A stretch of 64,000 nucleotides of DNA from Numida meleagris (Eukaryota; Chordata; Aves; Galliformes; Numididae): the NCBI RefSeq assembly GCF_002078875.1, contig NC_034409.1, forward strand, positions 106,435,250 to 106,499,249. The letters run 5' to 3'. The position numbers and the translations under genes are program-made. Positions within the stretch are counted from its first letter, which is position 1, and each line of letters starts with the position of its first letter. Of the stretch, positions 48,321 through 59,874 are shown in pieces. The notes below the pieces were generated by a model, which saw only the letters and a list, made by a program, of their open reading frames with translations, was not told the DNA's origin and searched no databases.

Positions 48321-48946
48321 GTTTTGTATTTGATAGTTCCTGTTCTTTATCACAAATCTCAATTTTGCTATCATAAATACCACACCCCAACCACCTTTAC
48401 AACCCTAAAGTTTTTGACAAACTAGGACATTTATTTTGCTTGAAGTCAGATTCTTGTACATCAGGTAAACTTACTATCTCACAGCAAATATAAAAATATG
48501 AGCATGGTGCATTACATTGTCAGAACAGCAGCGCTGCATAGTTATGAATACACACAAGATGACCTGTGCCCTGCTAGTTTGCAATTGCAGCACATTTTCC
48601 CTAGAGGTAAAATTCAGACACACTACAGCTAATTTGACACTGCATGTCAGCAATGTAAAACTAGTCACTCTGTTGCTATGGCTAAGATATAACATGCTTC
48701 CCTTTTCTTTTTCCAAAGTATATTTCAGATTTAGTTAATATGGCCTCTCTCAGAAAAGAGATTGAGAGCTGTTCCCATTGAGATCCTACACACTTTTTCC
48801 TGTAGGTTTTACGTTTCTGAGTAAGCTCAGCACTACTGGGTCTTCACTGGAAGTTGGTTTTCATTTTTCCAGACAATATGCCGAATTTCCTCCTTTTAGC
48901 CAGCCTCCTTTCGTGCCCACTGTTTTCCAGATTTGAAGTCCAGCCT
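48321..48946. other. Intronic unique sequence between CR1 copies
   Basis: No recognised feature. Confidence 0.5.
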
Positions 48947-49346
48947 TCTTATTGGGATTGTTCAGCCTAGGAATCAGAAGGCTTTGGATACGTTATAGCA
49001 GCTTTCCAGTATTTAAAGGGGACCTACAGGAAAGCTGAGGAGGGACTCATTATCAGACTGTGCAGTGACATGACAAGGGGTAATTGCTTTAAAATAAAAA
49101 TAGGATATGTTTTGATTAGAGATTAGGAAGGTATTTTCCACTGTGAGGGTGGTGTGGCACTGGCACAGGCTGCCCAGAGAAGCAGTGAATGCCCCATCCC
49201 TGGCACTGTTCAAGGTTGGGTTGGATGGGGCACTAGGCAACTTGGTCTAATGGGAGGTGTCCCTGCCTATTGCTGGCGGATTGGAACCAGATCATCTCTA
49301 TGGTCTCTTCCAACCCATACCTTTCTGCATTATGATTTTATGATTA
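48947..49346 (+). mobile_element. CR1 LINE, 3' fragment
   Basis: Begins TATTGGGATTGTTCAGCCTA, then CAGCTTTCCAGTATTTAAAG, a ACATGACAAGGGGTAATTGC block, AGATTAGGAAGGTATTTTCC, GGCACTGGCACAGGCTGCCC, and ends TCTTCCAACCCATACCTTTC followed by ATGATTTTATGATTA. This is the CR1 ORF2 terminus and 3' UTR with frame breaks. It is the third CR1 copy within 1.6 kb. Confidence 0.93.
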
Positions 49347-51699
49347 TGTTGGACAAGCAGCAAGTTCTTAATCTGCCCCAGACAACAATAGGTATTCACG
49401 CACTCACTAGAGCCTAGAAGAGCCAAAATTGAGATAACAAAGGAACAAACATGCAGATACTACACATGGAGCTGAAATGAATTTCAGTCACAAAGAAACA
49501 TGTTATTCTCAGTTTGGTGATCTCTCTTTGCAGCTGGAAAGCAAGTAATCAGGCCCAAAGAGAAGGAACAGTTACGCTAATTCTGTAATGAAGAGGTTAC
49601 ACACAGCTCTCCAATCTCTTCTTAAGATGAAGGGAGAGTAACAAGCAACATAACTAGATCAATCATCCACCTAGAAATCTTGGTTAATTGCTTGAGTGTC
49701 ATGTAGAAAAGAAGAAAAATCAAAATTTTTCCTGGAGATACAATTTGTAGCCATGACAGCTTGCCTTGTGTAGAAGGGAGGCCACTGATGTTCACAGCAG
49801 CAGAGAGCCTCTCAGTGACAGATAATAAACTTATGCCCAAAGAGAGTATATAATAATTAAATACAGCACAGTTACAATGTTGTAAACTGGAGGTGCTAAA
49901 GCTGTGCTTCACCAAGGAATTATGGCAACTTCCCACTCACTTGGATGGAAAGGTTCTTGCTCTGGCAGGGATGGCATCAAAGACCATGGAGAACTACTAT
50001 ACTTCACTCTCAGCTGGTTCAGGCAACCATCAGGAAACCACAAAATTAGCCCCAGAATAAGGGAATTACAGTCAAAATAACATCACCACGTCCACAGCTA
50101 AGCCCTCTATGAGAAGGAAAATGCAAGCCCTCCCACTTAACATACTGGCTGTACACACTATGCAAAAACTGGCCTGGTTTGAGGAAGGAACTAAGCTTCT
50201 CAAATAGAAAATCCACAGCTTATGGGCAAATTTCTTATTGAGCAATGACACTTGAACAGCAAATGCTGCAAAGAAGGATGGCAGTAATTTTTTAACCACC
50301 TGCAACAGAAGACATCTGTGACTGTTCCGATCACAGGGCTGACAGCTTACCAGGTACATCATCAACTCTTCTTCTGAAGAAGGGATAGATCAGAGGGAGC
50401 ATGACACAGGCCATTGTATTGTTCTCCCAGCTCAATTAAGAAACTGCTGTATTTTATTCTCAGCAAGCTCATTTTATTTTGTCTTGTTTTGGAGTGTCTT
50501 CCCTCTCATACCCCTTTCCCTTTCCCACTTCAGCACTGAATCTGAATGCTGATGAGACAGTGTGTGTCACCCCAGGTGCTAAGAGTACTTGACCCACAAA
50601 ATCCTGTTACCTGAAATGGCCCCAGGTGCTATGCTGGTGATGCCTGGATTACAAAAGAACTAAACACTGCATACAGACAAATACAACCCCCCTTGTGGGG
50701 AGGAACAAAACCAAGACCACAGTTTTTAATAGAAAAAGGACTAAGAAAAGATACTGGTTTTCAAAATGCAGTGTTTCTTGCTTGCTTCTCAGAAGTCTAT
50801 AGTAATTAAGGGCAAATAGCAACTTAAATGTATTTTGTTTTATTTGCAAAACTGAAAGCTACAATTTTCTTTCACTGAGAGAGAACGATGTGTTTCTTTC
50901 CAGTAGGGAGAAAATTGTTCTGTGTTTATAATGGCATTATGCTGCTGCTCATGGATTGCAGCAAATCTAAGAGCTGGAGAAAGAGAAAGGGCACATGAAG
51001 CACAGCACATTTCAGATGTTAAAGTAAAAATTCCTATATACATACATACACAAAAATTAAGGAGTAAAGAAACTTTTTTTTTTTAAATAATCAGAGTCAA
51101 CTCTTTTTCTCTTAGTCAAAACACTTGTAAGATTTGGGATTGGCAGAAATATAAGTGATTTTTTAAAATCTACTTTATTTCTAGTAAAGTAGCAATAAGC
51201 CAAAATAAGAAAACGGTGGATCTATTTTTGAAGAAAATGAAGATCACAATAGTGCTCAAAATTTACAGTGCAATTCCACCATCACATTTCTTACAGCACA
51301 AGTTGTTAGAACGAGAGAACTTTTTTCATGTCACCTGTAGAATTAAAATACTGAAGTGAAAAAACATACATTTGTTCCCAACAATTTGGATTTGTTTCAT
51401 AAGAAATTATAATTAATATCCTTGACTTACTTATTGTGTAAATGAACAATAGTATTAGTAAGTCCTTTTTAGGTTTTCAGATCTTTGACCAATAAGTTCA
51501 TATATTTTGGATCTCCTTTGAACTCAGTGTAAAGGAGTGATCATTCAGAACCTATGCTGAAGAGTAAGCACTGGGTGCAGCCAATCTCAGTGGGGTGTGC
51601 GGGGAGACCCCTCACAGAGGAACCATAAGAATGCACCCACTTTCCTCCTCCTGCCCCCTCCCTTGCTGTGGTAAGACCTCCTACAGGACTTTGAGATTA
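49347..51699. other. Intronic unique sequence
   Basis: No element recognised. The reading frames at 49622-49936 and 50072-50365 (minus) show no family signature. A short direct repeat CCCCAGGTGCTA occurs twice near 50571 and 50621. Confidence 0.5.
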
Positions 51700-51853
51700 A
51701 TAGAATCACAGAATCACAAGGTTGGAAAAGACCTACAAGATCTAGTCCAACCATCCTCCTATCACCATTACTACCCGCTAAACTACTAACTCATATCTCG
51801 CAGCGCCTCATCCAGACCTCTTGAACACCGCCAGGGATGGTGACTCCACCACC
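51700..51853 (-). mobile_element. CR1 LINE, short 3' end fragment
   Basis: The plus strand reads TAGAATCACAGAATCACAAG, GTTGGAAAAGACCTACAAGA, TAGTCCAACCATCCTCCTAT and CGCCAGGGATGGTGACTCCA, then leaves the CR1 consensus abruptly after CCACCACC at 51853. It is truncated or deleted there. Confidence 0.9.
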
Positions 51854-53588
51854 GTCATCCGCCCTGACCTTCTACCACTAGTCACCTCTTGTGATTCAGG
51901 TCCCTCTTCTTTAGGGCCGCATAATTCAGTTCTGTCAGCTTTACCAAGATGCCTAAAGCTTCCTCTAAGCTAAGCTGATACACAAAGCAGGTACTGCTTT
52001 GAGTTTTTTTTCCTAGGAGTCTGGCTGCCTTGTTGTCATTCTCAAATGTGGAAAATAAAACTCCCTTACAAAAGACTGCAGCAAAGCCTCAACCACCAAG
52101 GAATTGCTGGATATCATTACTCAAAACAACACTGCAGAAGCACTGATGTGCTTCTTTGCACATCACTGTTATTTGGAAAATGCTTTTACTACAAAGAAAC
52201 TGAATAGTACATGTGTATTTCATAAAACTCTGTTTACACAGTACTGAAGGAATTGTTTCATGTCTGAAGTTCTAACATTTGTAAGAGAAAGAATTTTGTC
52301 AGGTAGTAGTCAAAATATTACCCTATTGCATGTGGCTGAAGAAAAGTAGTTCTACAGAGATTTTTTGGTGAAGTTGTTATTGTCCAAAAAGAGATTTCAA
52401 AGGAATCATAATGCAAAGACAAACTGCAGTCTTTTATTTTGATGTCTACCACAAGTATTACCAGTGCAGATATTGTCCTAGTAAGAATCTAAAACATACT
52501 GCAAGACACTATCTGAGACCATTTTCATTATCCTCCTTGCCCAAACTCAGAAATCTTCTCGGCAAAATCTGAGTTTTATAGATTGCAATGCCAATAAATC
52601 AAAAGTTCCAAGTTCTGAGGCAGCATAAATTTAGATGACCACAGAAAAGTTTAACTGGGTGTGAAACGGACCTTTCTCACCAGGCACAGATGTGACGATG
52701 CCATTCGTGGTGTATCTACAACTGGTTCCTCTAAGAGCAGCCCAGGCTACAATTAAACCTTCAAGGTGCACATCTAAAATTTGATGTGCTGTCATGCTTC
52801 TGCATGAAAGAGTGCAAATGCCTTTTCAGATACTGCTTGTGGTTGCCCTGACTGTTGAGGTTGTCTGTTGTAGTGCCAGTATAGTCATCTTCAGGACCAC
52901 CCTTGCTCAGATGTCACAACAATTACATGTTAATGGCTCCCAAGTACGGCAAATTTTCACTGATTAGTGGTGATGGAAAACATAAGATTTCCTTAATATC
53001 TGCTCTGAGAACCTGATGAAAATGAACCAGGAGAGGGATTTCTTGAATGTGTGAATGTGTTACAGCCACTAATGTAAATATACTTTAAAAAAAAAAATCA
53101 CAGCATAACCATCTGCAAAGGGTGTGATAAATATTTCTGGAACAGTTTACTGATAGTCCTGACAGGCATGAAATTCCATAATAAACCAGTGAAAATATAC
53201 CTATGTGCACTCAAACTATTGAATTCTGTTAGATTTTTCCGTCTGCTTTTGCCAGCAAAGGAAGGAAAAATAAAAACAGAAATTCCTGGCAGTCACTATC
53301 AGCAGCCTTTTCTCATCTGCAGCTCAGATCGTGATAGCCAATGAACAGAGATCAATCAGTCCATGGAGATCTGCCTTCAGGATCCTGGCACATGCATTCC
53401 TGAAATCAAATTTTTAAAAGCTGATCCAGCTATCTTCTGTGATTTCTAGCTGAACTATATGCTGCCAAATAATTCCAGTTTGGTACAAAGCTTTAAAGAC
53501 GTTATGGTTTTTCTGTTTCCCCAGAGTGTATCATGATTTCCAAATAAGATAAAATCCATACTGAAGTGAAGGAGCAAAAAGGGAAAAT
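51854..53588. other. Intronic sequence including an unexplained coding-like patch
   Basis: Contains an area around 52631-52913 where two overlapping minus-strand frames are open. The rest is unrecognised AT-rich sequence. Confidence 0.45.
52631..52913 (-). other. Unidentified coding-like patch, possibly a decayed gene or element fragment
   Basis: One minus-strand frame is open for 50 codons from 52913 to a TGA at 52763-52761, with composition such as GGPEDDYTGTTTDNLNSQGN. An overlapping frame in another phase is then open for 54 codons from an ATG to a TAA at 52633-52631, including LRGTSCRYTTNGIVTSVPGE. The hand-over is what a frameshifted old coding sequence would look like. The region is also GC-richer than its surroundings. 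I do not recognise either peptide, and chance is possible. Confidence 0.2.
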
Positions 53589-53803
53589 CTGAGGGTGGTG
53601 AGGTGCTGGAACAGGCTGCTCAGAGAGGCTGTGGGTGCCTTATCCCTGGAGGTGTTTAAGGCCAGGTTGAACGGGGACCTGGGCAGCCTGATCTAGTACT
53701 TGATCTAGCAGCTGGCAACTCTGCTAGCAGCAGGGAGGTTGGAACCTGATGATCCTTGAGGTCCCTTCCAACCCAAGCCAGCTTGTGATTCTATGATTCT
53801 GTG
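53589..53803 (+). mobile_element. CR1 LINE, short 3' end fragment
   Basis: Starts TGAGGGTGGTGAGGTGCTGG, then AACAGGCTGCTCAGAGAGGC, TTATCCCTGGAGGTGTTTAA, and ends GGTCCCTTCCAACCCAAGCC then TTGTGATTCTATGATTCTGT. It contains a small internal duplication (TGATCTAG twice near 53690 and 53701). Confidence 0.93.
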
Positions 53804-56800
53804 AAAACACGGAAAAACAAGGTATGCTTTTTAAAAACGGTATCCAGCGCTGCTTAATTCATATAAGGACAAATACTAAACTCATAAAACTACTCCAATT
53901 CACTATATTTCTGAGTTTTTAATTGTAAAGCACCATATCAAAGTTTAAATTCCAATCAAGATCATTACATCTAATCTTTTTAAAGCCTGGAAATGATTTC
54001 TTACACAAGCAAATGGTTCTTTTTGGTGCTTTTTAAAGCTCCTACCATCAGTTTGCTGTAATTACAGGATGAATAAGGATAAACATGTAGGAAGGCACCC
54101 CTCCTTGCAAATCAGCTGGAAGCCAGTTGTTATGATCTGAAACATTTCCATGCTTCTGCTCTGGCAACATTTACGCATTTGTAAACATCCTAAAATGCCA
54201 CGTAGGAAGGGAAGTGAGAGCAAATACAGGGAACAGAGAAAACAATTTCAATCAAAGAACTAGTGAAGAAAAAATGGCATGACCTCACACATAGGAGAGA
54301 TCCTTGGAAATCTGTCATCTTTTCCATGCCTAGTTATCGCTGTAACTCAAATCATGAAAATATAAGTGAAAAAAAATAACTTTATTCTTCCTCCCTTCTC
54401 AAAACACCCCAACATTTTTGGATAAAAATAACAATAAAAGAAATTTCCCAATCCTATTTAGAACATAAACTACTGCTAAGTACTTATTAATGTATTGAAC
54501 TAATATTGAGCTTCATAATTCTACACTTTTTGATAGTTAGACATCCTATTCATATTAACAAGTGCTAGGTTCAAATTTTCTCCACTAGCATCAAGATGAT
54601 AGGAACCTAATTTCCATGAGTTTAATCAACATCTATGTCATTAGAGCATTTTCCAAACAAAATACAAAATAAGTAAATTATGAGGAAAAATAAACGGTAT
54701 GCTAGCTTTACTTCATTTTTTGTTGTTGCCTTTAAGAAACACAAACTTGAACTCTTCCAGAGGAAAGGTCCAGATCCAGATTTTCAATTAAAAAAATGCT
54801 GCAAACCTAGGTCACCTTAGAATCTGACATTTCTGGCTTCAGGGGACGGAAAGAAGAAAGGTATGCTATACAAAAAGTTGGAAACAGTCAGTCCTAGGTC
54901 TGATGATTTCTTACATGAGCAGCAAAGCCAATTAAACCAACTTTCTTACTTTTGCAGCAGAGCCAGCTTTTCTGGTGCAGTATAGAGCACAAACACTGAC
55001 TGAAGCTCTTCCAGTCTTTGGGGTATTCACAGCAACTATCGCCCATTTAGATCCTTGTGAACCTTGTAAGAGCTGTACCCAGAGTTCCCCTCAATAGGAA
55101 CACTGGTTATGGCTTCTGCCCTTGTTTGCACTTCCTCAAAACTTGTAGGGCTGTGACTCTGGGATCATCTGCATTTGTCAAATGTAGCAGAACCTATTGG
55201 TTAGCATGTACCACAGCTGGTGGGCCTGGCAGAGAGAGCTAGGAAGGAGGATATGGACAGAAATGGTAACATCAGCAACAAGATCGGGTAAGTCTTGTTT
55301 TCACCAGAAATCAGTCTTTAGGAGTATTATTCTTTTGTCTTTGGCACAGGCCGGGCTTAGCTTTCACTTTGGTGAAAGAAATTAATTTCATAGTCCAAGT
55401 TAAGTTTAGGAAACTGTAACAAACCATATTAAGCATGCAATCTCTGCGGTACTTATTCATATCCAGACACGTGGCAACACAAGTAAACCATGCATCTGTA
55501 CATGAATGATGAACTAAATTTACATTAATTGAAGAACTGGTCATAAATACACTATAGTATTCATGGATAAAAATGACCATCTGCCTTTTACATCTAGAAC
55601 AGGAAAAATCTGTGATAACTTTATGCATTTTGTCCATGTTCCACAGTGTATTTGCAATGAATTGATTAATATGAAAAAAGAAGTACCAAATGAGGAATTT
55701 ACTTTGTTCCATCATTCTACTCCCAGTGTTTTAAATCAAATAAAGAAAAAATCTGAAAAATGGAAGTTCTTGTAATCTGTTTGCCTATATCTAATGCCTG
55801 TAACAGGAGATACAAAAGTTGATTTCCACATTTTATGATAAAATTAGCCATACTCTGTATCTGTGAAAATGGATCTGTTATCTGCAGATCCATGCCTTTC
55901 TGCATTCTCAGTCACCAGATGTAAACTGCAGCTGGAATTGAGCATTTTCATTTAGGTTGCATTTGCTAGTTATACAGTGATGACTGCACGTAGAATCCGA
56001 GTGACATTCCAAACCAGCTCTGACATTTCAAGTTTGTTCTTGTCATCTAATGTTAAAGCACCACAACTACTTTCACAGTTTATTTCAATTTTACAGTATT
56101 TCTTTTAAAAAAATTACAGCCATGTGACCTTTCTCTTTATAGTGACCACTGAATCATCAAGGAATGAATATACCTTCTTTAGGATGAAAGCACTTTCGAG
56201 AAGGTGAAGGGGAAACATTAGAAAAGCTTGGCTCTGTCCTGTCATGTTGTCTTAGTGTGACATGAAATTCTGTGACGTGTGACATTAAAAAAGGTCACTT
56301 TGATAACCTGACTACTAGAATGCCAGCATATTTTTCACTACTACTGGCAAATGAATGCCAAATTATGTGATGTCTGCAACTAACAATAAAAATATTTTCT
56401 GCTTTTACTCTATGCAGTTTTATGAGTGTGTGCAACTTTCTGGAGCACTATAGAGCTTCTCCGTTCTCTCCACTTTTGTCATTTCTTCCCTGCAACTAAG
56501 AAGCTTCTTAGCCGCAATGAGATTAGGGTTTTTATTTGTTTGTTTTTCAGAAGGGATTTATTTAATGTGTGAGTGATTTCATTATCCCTTCTTACTACAT
56601 CAGATAGAAAAAGAAGCAGAATGACATTTTCAGTACTGTTTCAAATTCAGAAGAGAAAGGAGTCTGTTAAAGAGGTGTCAGACAACCCCAAATCCTTCCT
56701 TTGATGAATAACCAGCATTTCTGACGATCATATGGGAGCCTCCAGACTCATTCGGAAACAACAGAGGCTCCTACTGATGCCACATCAGCCAACTACCCTT

Positions 56801-58124
56801 GTATTTAAGCTTCATCTGTTAAAAAAAGAATGACATTCTCAAAGTATGATGTGACAGTTACTAACCTACACCCAGAATCTGCAGCATAGGTGGGACAGGG
56901 AGAAAATATGAGGAAGCTTTGCTGGAGATCAGAAATTGCCTCTATTTTTCTTGATTTTCCTTGTACTTACCATAACAAATAGATATTTGTTTTGTTGATA
57001 TTTGGGTCATTGCAGTACTGTTAGCTTTTTAAATTTTAAAAATTTTTGGTTGTTTTTGGTGGGGGTGATGGGGTGCCAAACAGTGGAAAGTATCTTAGGT
57101 GTTGTGTAGACATGTTGCATCACTACTACTGTCTATAGGCAGAGACTACCAATCTGATACACTGATATACACATGGTGCTTGTTTACTGAGATCACTACT
57201 GATGTAGGATTCCAGATGGTGATATATCAGGACTTTTCTTAAGGGCTTAGATTAGCCTTGCTGAAATTTGTCAGCTTAAATTGTATAGATTTCTTGGAAG
57301 ACATTACTCAACAATAGTTAAAACACGTAGCTTTAGAGCTTTGCTCAAGAGGCTTTTACACATAGAAAATACTCCTCTAGCAGAGGCTATAAAGCTCTAC
57401 TGTCTAACCTCACCTGATTTAAAATTTTATCCCAGCAGCACTCCGATTAGATACAAGAAAGACAAATTATGTTTGTCAAGGCCAAAGAAAAATAAACTGC
57501 AAAAGTGAATATATGAAATGATGTAATGAAAGCGATTTGAATCCCAGTTTCATAATGAGTATTTTAAAAAACAAACAAACTCATCCATTGTCTTTTACTG
57601 CAAAAGATACACAGTTCTATATCAATTTTTTAAAATTCCTCACTCTGAGTAGTTTAAAAAAAAAACATTAGTCGCTTTCATCATATCAAAACAGAGTTCT
57701 TCTGAGAGAAACCTTTTCCTTGTCTGTTGCTTTCACCACGCGACCTTTCTCTTTTCATTCCTCCACTGGCTTTCCCTTTCTCAATCATATCAAGCAAAAG
57801 TTACTGGTCATTCTCACTGAGGTGTTTTATTTCTTACCCACATGTTGCTCATCAGCGCTCACTCACGGAAAGGTGATTTTGGCATCCACTTGCCCTGCAG
57901 TCCCATCTCCCTGCACCCTTCACAAACTCACACCTGAAAGGAGTTCCTCAGCCATCTCCAAACACCATAGTCCTTCAGACATCCTCCTAAAACTCTCTTC
58001 TGCTCTGATGCCTATGAAAACTTAACAGCTTCTGCTACACACTGCCTCATCTTGTCAAGTACTATCTTAACTGCTTCCTCGTTCACCCCATTGGTCTGAA
58101 ATCATCTGCTCTGCCTTGACTTAG
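53804..58124. other. Intronic unique sequence
   Basis: No element or domain recognised. The longest frame not explained by a repeat in the window lies here (55311-55715, minus, 134 codons). It is Cys- and Met-rich but matches nothing I know. Confidence 0.5.
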
Positions 58125-58310
58125 CATAGAATCATTTGAAATGGAAGGGACCTTTAAAGGTCACCTAGTCAAACTCCCCTGCAATGAACAAGGATACCTA
58201 CAGGTAGATAAGGTTGCTCAGAGCCCCATCCAGTCATTGTTCTCCTGTATGCTTGTACAGAGCCTCAGAGAAGCAGATGTAGTAATATCTTTCTAAATCT
58301 ACTGAACAGG
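58125..58310 (-). mobile_element. CR1 LINE, diverged 3' end fragment
   Basis: The plus strand reads CATAGAATCATTTGAAATGG, AAGGGACCTTTAAAGGTCAC, then GGTTGCTCAGAGCCCCATCC and a decayed TAATATCTTTCTAAATCTAC block. This is a reversed and rather diverged CR1 3' end. Confidence 0.8.
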
Positions 58311-59477
58311 ATGGAAGAAACAGGCTAACTTTTAAGTACTTCTTAAGGTCTATCATTTTTTTCTTTTAGTCTAAGGGAAACCTCTGCTTTTACAGATCTT
58401 GCTTCTCTGATACCCTTAAAGAGAAACAGATGAAAGACCACCACCGTAACTGTAATAAGAATATGCAGCAAATGAATCTTTCCTTAGGCTGAAAATCACA
58501 AACACCCAAAAAAATAAGTGTTCATTTTTGGAAAAAGATAGTGAATTTGCTTCTGATGAAAACGTAAATTGGGGATGAGAGGTCAAGAAATTAATAGCTA
58601 TTGTTTTACATTATTATTTACAGAGACATCTGTGATGCTTAATGTCACATGTTACTTTCAGTTTCTGGATAAAATTAGCATTATTAGACAGGTTAATCTT
58701 GACTCCTGCAGTAGGACACTACAGTTAGAGCTTAACCACAAAGGAGGTCAGGGCAGTTTCAACAGTTCTCGTGTCCCCGCACCAGATTTCCTGTTAGTGC
58801 TGATCCCAGAGAAGGTTTGAGCATGGAACCGGAGAAATGACTGCACGGGAATTCCCTACAAGTATATCGAATTACCAGCAAAACATTTTTTATAGCCAAG
58901 AATCAATTTATTGTGACATGCAAAATGCACTGTCTTAGAAAATATGTGAGTTATCAATGGGCTAACAAATTAAAGGCATTATCGGATGACTGAAATTAAT
59001 ATTGGAGCTGTGGCTCACTACTCGTTCTTTTGGACTGGAAGTCAGTCAGAATATGCCATTACTGAACAGTTGGCATACAAAATGAAAAACACCTTTGATA
59101 TTTTTATTATCCTCTAAATGTAAATAATTTCTCAGTACCCACGGGGGTCCACACCAATATTCCTTATTTACTACCTACAGAACTATAAGTCAACACATTA
59201 GTTGTTACTTTAATTGCACTACTGTCATTTTTTCACCATAAGAATAAAAGAGCCAAAGTATATCCACACATGATGTGCAAGAGGGGAGAGAGACCAAAAG
59301 TTCTTCCTGCACAAGGGGAAATAAAATCCACAGATTTTCATGCAAGAAAGCTGTTACCAACACTTTGTTTATCAGGTTCCGGATTACTATTTTATTCCAT
59401 TATTTGAAGACGACCATTGGCAATAAAATAATAGAGCATATCTGCTACTTTAATTCTGCCATGAACTTTACTAGAAG
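58311..59477. other. Intronic unique sequence
   Basis: AT-rich with no recognised feature. Confidence 0.5.
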
Positions 59478-59874
59478 ATCATAGAATCACAGAATCACCA
59501 CGGTTAGAAAAGATCTCCAAGATCATCCAGTCCAACCATCCACCTACCACGAATATTTCCCCACTAGACCATGTCCCTCAGTACAACATCTAAATGTTTC
59601 TTAACACTTCCAGGGACGGCGACTCCACCACCTCCCTGGGCAGCCTCTGCCAGCACCTGACCACTCTTTTGGAAAAGAAATTTTTCCTGACATCCAACCT
59701 GAATTTCCCCTGGTGCAACTTGAGGCCATTCTGTCTCATCCTATCGCTAGTTAGGCGGGAGAAGAGGCCAACCCCCACCTCACCACAGCTTCCTTTCAGG
59801 TGGTTGTAGAGAGCAATAAGGTCTCCTCTGACCCTCCTCTTCCCCAGACTGAACAATCCCAGTTCTTTCAGCCA
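59478..59874 (-). mobile_element. CR1 LINE, 3' fragment with readable ORF2 C-terminus
   Basis: The minus-strand frame reads [60 protein letters not shown] and [17 protein letters not shown], the conserved CR1 ORF2 end. The plus-strand left edge is ATCATAGAATCACAGAATCA, the reversed 3' tail. It is truncated on its 5' side near 59874. Its sequence type matches the copy at 15318. Confidence 0.95.
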
